The notes: generated by a model from the letters alone, not told the origin. DNA of 64,000 bases from JTS-RE37 sp963756115 (GCA_963756115.1 CAVWMN010000003.1:434001-498000); one strand, 5' to 3'; numbered from the stretch's first letter, positions 18,416-28,312 are shown. Translations and numbers: made by a program.

Positions 18416-18962
18416 ATTTCTATAGTGTTTCTGTTCGGTATAAAGATGTGTTAAATTCTGCAGGATGTACAAAATTCTAGGTGAACTGCACATGCTTCTG
18501 TCTACCGGCAACACAAATTGTACGAATCCGTTGAACTACCTATAAATCGGTATGAACAGCATCCACACGATATGCCATAACAATACTGTCATAGCCGATT
18601 TCGAAATTAGTGAGAAATCACATTTGAAGATATAAATCCCATCAGGGAGGAACGAATGATCAGGACACTAATTCAGCAGACTTGTCCGGTTCCCATGAAT
18701 TATATTCCTATCCTATAAAAGAATGGGTACCATTTATACCAATATTCCATCCATTTATACAATTCAATCCGGATTATTTAATTTGATGTCTTATTTTTCG
18801 GACGGAAATATTTTAAGATAAGTGATCATCAATGCTTTTGCTGAAATTATCAGCGCCTTGACCAACCAAACCCCATAGGTCTGCTCCTTTTTTAAAATCA
18901 ACTCCAAAGATCCCTCTTCACATCTGTTCCCCATACAAGAAATAATCCTCAAATACAGCATT
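18416..18962. other. AT-rich intergenic region before the tyrosinase cassette
   Basis: About 550 bases with no accepted gene. It should contain the promoter of the tyrosinase-vWA gene at 18963. A 64-codon frame on the minus strand (18791-18985) overlaps that start and is not accepted. Confidence 0.45.
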
Positions 18963-21746
18963 ATGGGAACAAGAAAGAATGCCAAATTTTTATCAGCAAC
19001 GGAAATAGAGAATTTTGTAAAAGCCTGCGTTCATATGAAGGCGGACATCATAAATCCGGGAGCGCCTCTCAATCAACGCTATAGTAAATGGGAAGAGTTT
19101 GTGGCCGTCCATTGGATGATACAACAGGCTTTTGCCCCGGGGGCGGCTAATGTAAACTTTGGACACGGGGCCTCGAATAATGCCACCGGGGCGTACAGCT
19201 TTTTAAGCTGGCACCGGTATTTCCTGTTTCAGTTTGAAGAGGAATTAAGGAGTTACTTCCCGGCGGATGATGTTAGGCTGCCCTATTGGGACTGGACCAA
19301 CCCTGCAAGTATCATGACCGATACATTTATGGGACCTGACGGAACCGGTACCGGAAACGTGGTGCGGCAGGGTTATTTTGCCAACACGGCACCAGGTACC
19401 GGCCCAAATGCAACAGCACTTCCTCCCTGGTGGCCGGCAGGGCTGAATAATTGGAGATTGCCCGGATTTTTCGGGGCTAACAGCGGAGGCCTCAGGAGAA
19501 ATACCGGAAATCCTGCCGGGCTGCCTACTGTAACTGATTTTCAGGAAACCCTGGCAATGGGCAATTACGAGGATTTTCAGCAAGCCCTGGAAAACGGGGA
19601 GGGGGCGATAACTTCGGCCACCCGGATGCACAATGGCATGCACAACTGGGTTGGTGGCGGCGGGCATATGACCCAGCCCACAGTTTCCCCGTTTGATCCC
19701 TTCTTTTACCTGCTCCATTGCAATGTGGACCGGTTGTGGGCCATGTGGCAAATGGATGGCCATGCAAGCGAGTATCCCGTAGCCGGCGGTAATCCACACC
19801 AAAACAGAAACGATTTGATGTATCCCTGGATAGGGGGTGCTGCCGGTTATGGTACCAATGCCAGCATTGCAGGTAATATTCCCATGCCGGCATGGGTGGC
19901 ACCCGCAGGGGCACAACAAAATGGAGATACCCTCAACTTCAGGGACCTGGGATATTCATATGATTGCATTCCTATCATGGGAATTGGCCTGGACCGCACC
20001 GGCAGTATGCTGGGGCTTACCCCGGATCCCATGGTGGTCACCGATCCGGATGTCACCAAATGGGAAGCCGCAAAAAGAGGGGTCTCCGCGTTTTTACAGG
20101 ATGCCGAAACCGCCCAGGCAAGTGGGGCCATTTATCTGATAGGCGGTATCAAAACCTTCAGGAGTTTCTTCGGGAACCAGTTCGATCCGGTTTTCGGACC
20201 CCCTACATTTGGATTGATCAAATCGGGTACCAGTTTTAGCAAAAATACTTTTGATGCCAATATCCTCCCGATGACCCCGGGAGGAGGCACCCCACTTGCC
20301 GATGCGCTGAGCGATGTACAGAATACCCTGGTGGAAGCCCCTTTTGGTGGTGATCCTTCCGATGAGCAGCGGTATCTGGCAATGCTCACAGACGGCCTGT
20401 TGACCACCGGATCAGCTATGAATACCATACCGAATGGCAGCTTTACCAGGACCACTGTCTTTGCCATGGGCTTCGGGACCGGTGCGGATGTTTCCTATCC
20501 AACGCTGACCTCTATGGCCCAGAAAGGAACGGACTTCTCCGCAGGTCATATTTTTCATGGGGAAACAGCCGGTACTATCGATAAATTCTTCGCCAATTCA
20601 TTAGCTGTGGCTATTGGATTTGACCCTGTGATGGATCCGGTCATTGAATTGTTCGCCGGGGAACATACCCACCTGTATTATGAGGCGACCTCTGCTGACG
20701 ATGCTATCCTGATCACCGCCCAGGGAATGGACTTCAGGGACAGGAACTGGCAGTTTATGCTGCACGCACCCAATGGGGAAGCAATGTATGGGCACGACAG
20801 GGGTCACGAACACGGCGCATCATGCCACCATTGTTGTCCTGCCCCCCACATTACGGCCAAAAGGTCTGACGGTCGGTTAACCGTGATGGTACAAAGGGGA
20901 AGCGCCAGTAAGGATTGCTGGGTTGGAAGGTGGGAACTCATGATTTCCTACAAAACCGAAAAACTCACCAGCATGCTGATGCCGGAACTCGGGGAGCTGC
21001 TGTTCCCTGTTTCCGCAGGGACGATCAGGGGGCCCAGGTATGCGCGCCTGTTGAACCAGCCCCAAAAGAGGATCGCCACCCGCAATATTTTTACCAGGAG
21101 CCAGCACGGATTGGATATCCGGGCGGTAAGCACCAACCGGAGCGATAATGACGCCTGCAACATGGTCGTGAACTTTTATGCCAGGACCCGTTTAAAAATC
21201 GAGTTAGTCCTGGAAAACAATCTTGTAAACATCGGGGAGGAAATAAAAATAGGGATACACGCAGATTCCACAGCAGGAAGCGTGCAGGACATGCAGGGGT
21301 TTGCCCGTATGGTTTCCCCCGCCTTTGATATCGCGGAACTGTTGCCCCAGGACAGGGTTGACGAGATCATCAAAAAACTGGAAGAAGAAAAACGCAGGAA
21401 GGACTATTCCAAAGACAAAAAGCACAAGCCCGAACTGGATATAGCCCTTATCCTGGCTAAAATAGAAAAAGAGAAGGAGGGCCTGGAGTTTATCAAGGAT
21501 TCGGCTGTAGAAGTGGTTAGCCATCATGGTGGGCCACTGCATATGCATATCCATGACACCCAGGTACCGGGTACCTACCATTTTGGAATTTATATAGAAG
21601 GTACCTATTCCCCCAACGCTTCCAACACTCCTGGAAATAACAATGAACATGAGCATGGGAACCATGAATCTGTGTCCATGCCAGATCAGGAACTGGAAAA
21701 CTTTTCAAGGCTCCTGAATGTTAGTGTCGGGGTTTTAAATTCATGA
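18963..21746 (+). CDS. Tyrosinase-vWA fusion protein 1
   Basis: 927 residues, no signal peptide; the N-terminus GTRKNAKFLSATEIENF aligns with that of the second copy, so the start is sound. Residues 1-320 are a type-3 copper (tyrosinase) domain: candidate CuA ligands H50, H68 and H84 (LSWHRYF), CuB ligands H223, H227 (MHNGMHNWVGG) and H252 (LLHCNVDRLW). A von Willebrand A domain follows, with the metal-ion motif DRTGS at 344-348, GGGTPLADAL and MLTDG. Then come a beta-rich domain, a His/Cys cluster (HDRGHEHGASCHHCC), a charged coiled segment (EEEKRRKDYSKDKKHK) and a His-rich tail. Such enzymes oxidise phenols with oxygen; the vWA part suggests adhesion or assembly. Domain calls are strong, the joint function is unknown. 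Confidence 0.9.
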   Translation: MGTRKNAKFLSATEIENFVKACVHMKADIINPGAPLNQRYSKWEEFVAVHWMIQQAFAPGAANVNFGHGASNNATGAYSFLSWHRYFLFQFEEELRSYFPADDVRLPYWDWTNPASIMTDTFMGPDGTGTGNVVRQGYFANTAPGTGPNATALPPWWPAGLNNWRLPGFFGANSGGLRRNTGNPAGLPTVTDFQETLAMGNYEDFQQALENGEGAITSATRMHNGMHNWVGGGGHMTQPTVSPFDPFFYLLHCNVDRLWAMWQMDGHASEYPVAGGNPHQNRNDLMYPWIGGAAGYGTNASIAGNIPMPAWVAPAGAQQNGDTLNFRDLGYSYDCIPIMGIGLDRTGSMLGLTPDPMVVTDPDVTKWEAAKRGVSAFLQDAETAQASGAIYLIGGIKTFRSFFGNQFDPVFGPPTFGLIKSGTSFSKNTFDANILPMTPGGGTPLADALSDVQNTLVEAPFGGDPSDEQRYLAMLTDGLLTTGSAMNTIPNGSFTRTTVFAMGFGTGADVSYPTLTSMAQKGTDFSAGHIFHGETAGTIDKFFANSLAVAIGFDPVMDPVIELFAGEHTHLYYEATSADDAILITAQGMDFRDRNWQFMLHAPNGEAMYGHDRGHEHGASCHHCCPAPHITAKRSDGRLTVMVQRGSASKDCWVGRWELMISYKTEKLTSMLMPELGELLFPVSAGTIRGPRYARLLNQPQKRIATRNIFTRSQHGLDIRAVSTNRSDNDACNMVVNFYARTRLKIELVLENNLVNIGEEIKIGIHADSTAGSVQDMQGFARMVSPAFDIAELLPQDRVDEIIKKLEEEKRRKDYSKDKKHKPELDIALILAKIEKEKEGLEFIKDSAVEVVSHHGGPLHMHIHDTQVPGTYHFGIYIEGTYSPNASNTPGNNNEHEHGNHESVSMPDQELENFSRLLNVSVGVLNS

Positions 21747-21748
21747 TG

Positions 21749-21988
21749 TTAGTTGTGACCATGGCGATGCCCGGTACCCAATGCGATAAAAAGGATATTG
21801 CCTTGCTTGGAAGACCTGGCATCGCCAAAGCTCATAATAGTATAATCTGATCCGGAGCATTGCATATTTATTGGTGCGCGGATGAGGAATCTCATTATTT
21901 TCTTCAATGGATCCCGTAACGGGAAGCTTTCTTGCTGTTTACACATTGGTAAACTCCATCCATACATATATGTCTTGAATTGTTCCAT
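21749..21988 (-). CDS. Possible 79-residue protein between the tyrosinase genes
   Basis: An uninterrupted frame from ATG 21988 to a stop at 21749, two bases after the stop of the first tyrosinase gene on the other strand. The product has no signal peptide; its second half (CSGSDYTIMSFGDARSS, then GNILFIALG) reads like beta strands and it ends in GHRHGHN, a short His-rich tail reminiscent of the His-rich ends in the neighbouring protein. No family recognised. It may be chance. Confidence 0.3.
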   Translation of the reverse strand: MEQFKTYMYGWSLPMCKQQESFPLRDPLKKIMRFLIRAPINMQCSGSDYTIMSFGDARSSKQGNILFIALGTGHRHGHN

Positions 21989-22150
21989 TTATTTATAAGT
22001 TTAAATGAATTTGCTACACAACCAATCTACCCTCCCGTTTGGTCAAAACCTCGTTGAGTTGTTCACAGATTCATAAAGAAAAAGGATTTTAAAGGAAAAC
22101 CGTAATGACCTGATCCCACTAAATTCTCAATACCATAAAACAACCCAGTT

Positions 22151-25100
22151 ATGAATGTTAGAAAGAATGTAAGTGCACTTACCAATCCAGAGAAAACGGC
22201 TTACGTCAATGCCGTCCTGGCACTGAAAGCCGATACTACAAGTCCGCGGCCAGCTGCCGCCAACATGGCTGGGGCACTAAACAGGTATGATGTTTATGTA
22301 TGGATCCATATGTTAGTGGAAATGGGAGCACATGGAGGGGCCGCTTTTACACCCTGGCACCGGGAGTTCCTACGGCAATTGGAACTTGAGCTGCAGGATG
22401 TCTCCGGTAATTCGGCATTGACCATCCCCTACTGGGATTTTGTGGAACACCGCGATCCAACAGATGCTTCGGATTCCGGCAACCCCTTTACTGCAAACTT
22501 TATGGGGGGAATGGGAACAGGCGCGGATAACCGGGTACTGACGGGACAATTTGCAGAAAGTGCGGGATGGATTTTGAACGTAAGGACCGGACAGGCCACC
22601 GGGAACAGGAGGGACAACACAACTTATCTAAGGCGCAGAACGACACTAAATTCAGGCAATTTGCCCGAAAGGGCCGATTTGGATGCTGCCTTGACCCGTA
22701 CCGATTATGATGCCAATCCCTTTGCAGAAGGAAATCCTGACCCCACCCCGGGGGAAATTGCCTCGAGCTTCCGGAAAGTTTTGGAATATGCGCTGCACAA
22801 CGGGCCACATCAATTGGTAGGGGGCAACATGATGCCACCTACCTCCCCCAACGATCCCCTTTTTTTCCTGCACCATAGCAATATAGACAGGATCTGGGCC
22901 ATATGGCAGCAACGTCCCAATGGAGGGATTACCAACTACGATCCAAATGCTGGTACCCCGGGCCATAGCCTGAACAATGTAATGTCCATGCTGGAAAATA
23001 CTTTCTTCCTTTTCCCGGTACTGAACCGTCCCACCAATGTGCTGAACCACAAGAATCTGGGCTATATGTACGATGTGGACCACCCAATATTCGCGGCAGT
23101 GGCAACGGATCTGTTCTTTGGCACGGTCGAGGAAGGTTCAACTGTCCAATTACCGGTATCCATTCAGATGGAAACAGGCCGGAATGTAAAATTCCAGATC
23201 GATGCCTTTGGCGGTGATCCTGAATTCGGGGCACCAACCGGATCCCCGGCCTTTGAAACAGTACCCCATACCAATGGTATATCCCAAACACATAATGTCC
23301 TCATACAGTTCCAGGCCTCCGGGACAGGCCCGAAAAATGGTATGGTAACCATTAAAGCGTATATAAATGATACCGATCGCTACTATTCCAATGTAGCCGG
23401 GGATTATGAGGTTGGTTCCTGGACGGTAGGCCTCCATGCCACCGTTATTGAAGAAGTGAAGTCTGCCATTGCCATGGTCCTGGATAAATCCTATAGTATG
23501 ACCTGGAATGACAGTACCAGTATTACCCGGTTCGAAATGCTGGAAAATGCCGTTATGGCCGTCAGGGACATGCTGGGCCCCGACGATGGTGTGGGTATGG
23601 TATATTATGATACCACTGCCAATCCCATTTTTGGTATTACGCGAAAAGCTTCCGGGGGAACAGCGGCAGTCAACGCCGCCCTGGCAGATCCTGCAAATAA
23701 TCCCAGCGGAAACACCGCGATAGGGCTGGGGATCATTGATGGGGCAACTATGTTAACCGACGAGATAAATGCCCCGGGTACCCCCTATACCAATTTTGGG
23801 ATGTTGGTAATGACCGATGGCAACCAAAACGTACACCCTTATATCAATGAGGCACCGGTACCCGCTTCCATTTCCGGGATCAGTCAGGATATCTATGCTG
23901 TGGGACTGGGCCAGCAGAACACCACCAGCGAAGCTGCCCTGAACGAAATCTCAACAGCGCTGCTGATTACCGGTACCATGACCGAAACAGAACGTTTGTT
24001 TAAATTAACTAATTATTTCCTACAGATACTGGCCGATATCAAGAAGATGGATATTGTAGTGGATCCGATTGGAAGCCTTCAATTTGGCTTGAAAAAGGAA
24101 ATAGAGTTCGCCATCTGCGAGGCAGACATTAATGCCAATTGTGTCATACTTTCTCCACTTGCACCTTTTATCAAGGCAAGCCTGATAACCCCGGGGGGCC
24201 AAGAAATCACCGGAACTACCGGCAATATTACACATGAAGTTAATGCCAACAACCAACTCTATAGGATCCGCTTCCCGGGTCTTGCCGATAAGCCCGGCGA
24301 AACCCATTCAGGGAACTGGAAAGTAGTGCTACAACTCTATTCCAGGGAGGAGGTTAAAAAAATATGCCAGGAATGGAGCAATTATGAAGACCTTTTTAAA
24401 AATATGGGTCGATTTACATCAGTACCCTACAGCGTGTCTGTCTATACCCGCTCGGATCTGAATCTTAGCTGTTCCATTGAAAATTCGGTTGATGTGGTTG
24501 GTGCGGAAGTTCATCTTTTTGCGGATCTTGCCCAGTTCAGGCGGGCCATCAGCGGGAACGTACAGGCAGAGATACAATGGCCCAATGGAAGCAATAAAAT
24601 AGTGGCGCTGCACGAAATTACTACCGGAGCATTTTCAGGCAGTTTTGTAGCAGACAGATCCGGTATCTACCAGGTGATCGTCAAGGCAAAGGGCCGCTCC
24701 ATCGATGGTAAACTATTTACCCGGGAAGCCTTGCGGAGTATTTCGATCTATAGGAACATCCCGGAAAGGCCGGGCGACGCTGGAGGCGATACCGGGGAAG
24801 CAACCTGCAGGATGATAAAATGCCTGCTTTCCCAGGATAGCGTTCTTCGTTTTTTGAAAAAGAACGAACTTGATCCGGGCGAATTGAAAAAATGCCTTGA
24901 GGGGTATTGTGCAGGAGAGAATATAATAGGCCAATATAAAACCACCATGAAAAATGAGAAAAAGGAAAACAAGGCAGTCTCCTCGGAAATCAGTGCCTCA
25001 GAAGCGGGTAGTTCCTGTCTGGAATCCGTGATCACCACCCCGCAACTACGGAAGATTGAATACCCGGAGCCCAAGATCCCGGAAATGTCAATGATGGCAA

Positions 25101-25204
25101 TGAACATGCCAGCCTTTAAGTTAAACGAAAAAGGGGAGTTTGAGAAGGTAGAATTTACCTTTGATGAGCGCCCTAAAAAGCCAAAGGGCAAGAAGAAAAA
25201 ATAG
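22151..25204 (+). CDS. Tyrosinase-vWA fusion protein 2
   Basis: 1017 residues, again without signal peptide. The tyrosinase domain spans about residues 1-310: candidate CuA ligands H53, H61 and H70 (FTPWHREFL), CuB ligands H216, H220 (ALHNGPHQLVGG) and H241 (FFLHHSNIDRIW). A beta domain (about 315-440) precedes a complete vWA domain with MIDAS motif DKSYS at 445-449, SGNTAIGLG and MTDGNQN. Further beta domains follow (about 635-760 and 770-890), then a Cys-containing helical region and a basic proline/lysine tail. The paralogue upstream has the same order but lacks the extra beta domain. The spacing of 400 bp and shared orientation suggest one functional cassette. A terminator follows 20 bp after the stop. 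Confidence 0.9.
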   Translation: MNVRKNVSALTNPEKTAYVNAVLALKADTTSPRPAAANMAGALNRYDVYVWIHMLVEMGAHGGAAFTPWHREFLRQLELELQDVSGNSALTIPYWDFVEHRDPTDASDSGNPFTANFMGGMGTGADNRVLTGQFAESAGWILNVRTGQATGNRRDNTTYLRRRTTLNSGNLPERADLDAALTRTDYDANPFAEGNPDPTPGEIASSFRKVLEYALHNGPHQLVGGNMMPPTSPNDPLFFLHHSNIDRIWAIWQQRPNGGITNYDPNAGTPGHSLNNVMSMLENTFFLFPVLNRPTNVLNHKNLGYMYDVDHPIFAAVATDLFFGTVEEGSTVQLPVSIQMETGRNVKFQIDAFGGDPEFGAPTGSPAFETVPHTNGISQTHNVLIQFQASGTGPKNGMVTIKAYINDTDRYYSNVAGDYEVGSWTVGLHATVIEEVKSAIAMVLDKSYSMTWNDSTSITRFEMLENAVMAVRDMLGPDDGVGMVYYDTTANPIFGITRKASGGTAAVNAALADPANNPSGNTAIGLGIIDGATMLTDEINAPGTPYTNFGMLVMTDGNQNVHPYINEAPVPASISGISQDIYAVGLGQQNTTSEAALNEISTALLITGTMTETERLFKLTNYFLQILADIKKMDIVVDPIGSLQFGLKKEIEFAICEADINANCVILSPLAPFIKASLITPGGQEITGTTGNITHEVNANNQLYRIRFPGLADKPGETHSGNWKVVLQLYSREEVKKICQEWSNYEDLFKNMGRFTSVPYSVSVYTRSDLNLSCSIENSVDVVGAEVHLFADLAQFRRAISGNVQAEIQWPNGSNKIVALHEITTGAFSGSFVADRSGIYQVIVKAKGRSIDGKLFTREALRSISIYRNIPERPGDAGGDTGEATCRMIKCLLSQDSVLRFLKKNELDPGELKKCLEGYCAGENIIGQYKTTMKNEKKENKAVSSEISASEAGSSCLESVITTPQLRKIEYPEPKIPEMSMMAMNMPAFKLNEKGEFEKVEFTFDERPKKPKGKKKK

Positions 25205-25223
25205 AAATTGAAATGTTTGATGT

Positions 25224-25257
25224 AAGAGACCGGTATACCGGTGCCGGTTTCTTATTT
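25224..25257 (+). terminator. Terminator of the tyrosinase-vWA cassette
   Basis: AAGAGACCGG pairs with CCGGTTTCTT (ten pairs, one wobble) around a 10-base loop and is followed by ATTT. The T-run is short, so strength is uncertain. Confidence 0.6.
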
Positions 25258-25911
25258 AATTACATTGAATGAGTGCTTCTCAGACGCGTATATCGGACAT
25301 AATCAGGTACGGAAATCAGATCCCCCTGCATATTGTCACCAGGTTTTTTAAATCCATACAGAATATCTACCCAATTACACATATTTTTGCTCTGCAGCAA
25401 TGATATAGAACTAATTTTATTGAAAAGGATCTGAGTGTTGAATAGCTACCATCGTGATCCTGTTTAAAAAGTCCGCCCCTTCTTGCCCCATGCCGGTTCG
25501 TTTCTCTGCCTGTCAATGGTAATTGCGTTAAATAAAATCAACGTATTAAACATGGTTATTTGCGGTTAAAGAATTGGGAAATTAAATCCAAACGGGTAAA
25601 ACAGTGCAAAACGGGGTATCTGAAAGCGGGATAAACAAGTCCGGTGAGCACTGTGGAATCCCGAAAAAATCATAAAAGAAAAGCAAGGAGAAATGACTGT
25701 AAAAGTTTACAAAATCAGTTATGGGAATAAGAAACTTAATATCTATATTAAATAAATATTTAGTTCTGGTAATAGGATGTGTTAACCGTACTTTTAAGGT
25801 ACTCAATCGGATAAATCAGGGATTGTTCGAAATTAATTGCGGGGTTTAACCTAAGGGCAGATATTTGAAAATTAGATAAATGGACAGATCAGGTATATAG
25901 CAATTTGGCTT
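25258..25911. other. AT-rich intergenic region, no gene seen
   Basis: About 650 bases between the cassette terminator and the ATP-grasp gene. No coding frame with protein character. It presumably carries the promoter for the gene at 25912. Confidence 0.5.
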
Positions 25912-27006
25912 ATGAAAAGGGTACTTAAAAATATAGCAACTTCATATGTAAATGTTCAAAAATCCATCAGGACAGACTACGACCACTATAAGCTCAAGAA
26001 AAAGATTGATAAACTCAATACCCTTTACGGAAGTAAAGAATTGACTACGCAGCAGAAAGCAGAAATTACATCCTTCTACAGTACGTTTGGGTTCAAGGAC
26101 ATCAAGTGTTCCTGGCATCGGTATTACACGGCCTGCAACGGTATCCATTCTGTAAAATATGTTCCGGAAAACATTTTTTACCTGTTACTGGAACCCAAAT
26201 TGAATAACTATGATTACACGTCGGCCCTGGGAGATAAGAATTTACTGGACAAATTATTCCCCAATATTAAACATCCGGAGGTAGTTGTCAAAAACATCAA
26301 TGGTTTGTACTATGACAAATCTGAAATAATTGGCCTGGATCGTGTTGTTAAACTGTGTAACACTGCTGGCAAAATGATCATAAAGCCTACCATTGACAGT
26401 TATGGCGGGAAAAATGTGGTCCTCTTTCAGTGCAGTAATGGTATTACGGATTATAATGATAAGCCATTAGAACAGCTGCTGGTGGATTATGAAAAAAACT
26501 TTGTCATCCAGAAGGTATTAAAGCAACATCCCTTGTTGGAAAAGTTGAATAGCACATCCGTAAACACCTTCCGGGTCGTCAGTTATCTCAAGGACCGGGA
26601 ATCCAAGGTTTTATCCATTACGGTACGGATGGGGAAAAAGGGTTCCACCAATGATAATGTATCTACCGGGGGTTTATCGTGTGGTGTACGGAAGGACGGT
26701 ACACTGAATGAAGTAGGATATGACCTGCACGGTAAAAAAGTTACCGAAACGGATGGTGGGATTAAGTTTTCTGATATCCAATTTCCTTTCATTGATAAGC
26801 TAAAGGATGCGGCTACCCGGCTGCATATCCAGGCGCCTCATTTCAGGCTTATTTCCTGGGATATGACACTGGACACCTCAGGGGAAGTGGTGTTGATCGA
26901 ATATAATATCTATGGGCAGGAATGCAATTCACACCAGATGCACAACGGCCCCGTCTTTGCCGAACTGTTGCAGGAGCTGAACGGATCCGGGTCTTTTAAT
27001 CTGTAA
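25912..27006 (+). CDS. Sugar-transfer-associated ATP-grasp protein
   Basis: 364 residues, no signal peptide. The ATP-grasp core shows KMIIKPTIDSYGGKNV (nucleotide-binding Lys and glycine loop) near residue 155, NTFRVVSYL near 220, VSTGGLSCGVRKDGTL near 250 and the metal-binding end VVLIEYNIYGQECNSHQ near 325. This order fits the sugar-transfer-associated ATP-grasp family, found in capsule and exopolysaccharide clusters where it is thought to ligate an acid to an amino group. No polysaccharide genes are adjacent here, so its partner is unknown. Confidence 0.75.
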   Translation: MKRVLKNIATSYVNVQKSIRTDYDHYKLKKKIDKLNTLYGSKELTTQQKAEITSFYSTFGFKDIKCSWHRYYTACNGIHSVKYVPENIFYLLLEPKLNNYDYTSALGDKNLLDKLFPNIKHPEVVVKNINGLYYDKSEIIGLDRVVKLCNTAGKMIIKPTIDSYGGKNVVLFQCSNGITDYNDKPLEQLLVDYEKNFVIQKVLKQHPLLEKLNSTSVNTFRVVSYLKDRESKVLSITVRMGKKGSTNDNVSTGGLSCGVRKDGTLNEVGYDLHGKKVTETDGGIKFSDIQFPFIDKLKDAATRLHIQAPHFRLISWDMTLDTSGEVVLIEYNIYGQECNSHQMHNGPVFAELLQELNGSGSFNL

Positions 27007-27050
27007 ACAGGCCTCCAAAGCCTTTTTGCCATTTCTGACGCTCTCAAACA

Positions 27051-27260
27051 TTGTCATTCCGAACCCCACACTGTCATTCCGAACCCCCCACTGTCATTTG
27101 GAATCCCCCACTGATCTTTAGAACCCCCACTGATATTTAGAACCCCCACGCTCTCATTCTGAAACTCCACGCTGTCATTCCGAAACCCTACGCTGTCATT
27201 CCGAAACCCTACGCTGTCATTTTGAACCCCCACTGTCATTTCGAACGAAGTGAGAAATCC
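27051..27260. repeat. Degenerate 19-21-bp repeat array ending in a stem-loop unit
   Basis: About ten diverged units of the form CTGTCATTCCGAACCCCCA. Two adjacent ones (about 27173-27214) are nearly identical. The last unit (27235-27260) is the common Bacteroidota element with TTTCGAACGAAGTGAGAAA, in which ATTTC pairs with GAAAT. Reading frames across the array are artefacts of the repeat. A second, shorter array lies at 33339-33433. Confidence 0.85.
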
Positions 27261-27328
27261 CGCATTCCCTATTAATGAACCATGAAACCTGGCAACAACC
27301 TTTAATTCAGCTGCCGGTACTCCATCGG

Positions 27329-27544
27329 GGTACCGACCGTGTTCCACAAAAAAGCATCTTCGATACGTACCGTATGATCCGAATGGGGGAAGCCCCGAAG
27401 CAGATCGATGTACATTTCGTCGAAAATACGATGGACCCGACGGGTTTGGGCGAACCTGCTTTTCCTCCTGTTTTTGCAGCGGTAGCCAATGCCCTGTACA
27501 AAGCGACCGGAAAACGGTACTATGACCAGCCTTACCTTGCTTAA
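27329..27544 (+). pseudogene. C-terminal fragment of a molybdopterin aldehyde/isoquinoline oxidoreductase
   Basis: The last 71 codons of a 89-codon frame match the extreme C-terminus of the large molybdenum subunit of xanthine-dehydrogenase-type enzymes (isoquinoline 1-oxidoreductase beta subunit): FDTYRMIRMGEAPK, IDVHFVENTMDPTGLGEP, AFPPVFAAVANALYKATG, KRYYDQPYLA. The first 650 or so residues of such a protein are absent, and the upstream sequence becomes unrelated within 70 bp of the repeat array. So this is a truncated remnant. The final stretch is intact, implying a recent loss. Confidence 0.8.
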
Positions 27545-27604
27545 ACGCAGCTAACAAAATTATTTTGCAAAGGATCTATTGCTTACCGGGTATTTTAACC
27601 TAAA

Positions 27605-28312
27605 TTATTTTTCATTCCGAACGATGCTTTCGACACTTTCGCGGTACGTCTCCCCAATCGACAATTCCTTATCCCCCAGAAAAATGCTGTTCCTGCGAAT
27701 TGCCGTGATTTCCGACAGGGCAACGGCATACGAGCGGTGGATCCTGAGGAATCGGTTTTCGGGAAGTTCCGATTCCAGCTCCTTAAAACTGGTGCGTACC
27801 ACCAGCGGATGTTGGGCATCCTTTAAATAGAACTTGATGTAATCGCCATAGCCTTTCATCCAGATGATATTGTCAAACTTTATTTTTACCTGGCTGTAAT
27901 CGGCATTTACAAAGAAATGATCCGGGGCGTTTTGGACGGGAGAAGTTTTTGCCGACTTCAGCTCGAACAGTTTTTTGGCCCGGTTACAGGCCCTGACAAA
28001 GCGTTCCAAAGAAACAGGTTTTACGAGGTAGTCCACTACATCCAGATCATAGCTTTCCACCGCATATTGTTTATAGGCAGTAATAAAAATCACCAGGGGC
28101 CTGACTTCCAGGCTGGCAATAAACTGAAGTCCGGTTAGTCCAGGCATCTGAATGTCGATGAACACCAGATCTACTGGATGTTCCTTCATGGTTTCCATCG
28201 CCTCAAAAGCATTCTCGCAGGCCCCTACTAAATTCAGGAAAGGCACCTTCCCGATATTGTCGGTCAGGAGGCCAAGGGCCAGGGGTTCGTCATCTATAGC
28301 TATACAATTCAT
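27605..28312 (-). CDS. LytTR-family response regulator
   Basis: 235 residues. Receiver domain (about 1-120) with acidic pocket DDE at 7-9, phosphoacceptor D53 in VDLVFIDIQMPG, and the conserved KPVSLERF. The LytTR DNA-binding domain (about 135-235) has IIWMKGYGDYIKFYL and FLRIHRSYAVALSEI. It overlaps the kinase gene by four bases (ATGA), so the pair is co-translated. Targets unknown; the two co-regulated secreted-protein genes just upstream on the chromosome are candidates. Confidence 0.92.
   Translation of the reverse strand: MNCIAIDDEPLALGLLTDNIGKVPFLNLVGACENAFEAMETMKEHPVDLVFIDIQMPGLTGLQFIASLEVRPLVIFITAYKQYAVESYDLDVVDYLVKPVSLERFVRACNRAKKLFELKSAKTSPVQNAPDHFFVNADYSQVKIKFDNIIWMKGYGDYIKFYLKDAQHPLVVRTSFKELESELPENRFLRIHRSYAVALSEITAIRRNSIFLGDKELSIGETYRESVESIVRNEK

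Noticed and set aside
27051..27260. CRISPR array
   Set aside because: Repeat units are directly adjacent without unique spacers, their lengths vary from 19 to 21 bp, and no cas genes are near.
27054..27557. 167-codon minus-strand frame across the repeat array
   Set aside because: It is a translation of the degenerate repeat units (recurring NDSVGFRNDSV) and antisense to the oxidoreductase fragment.
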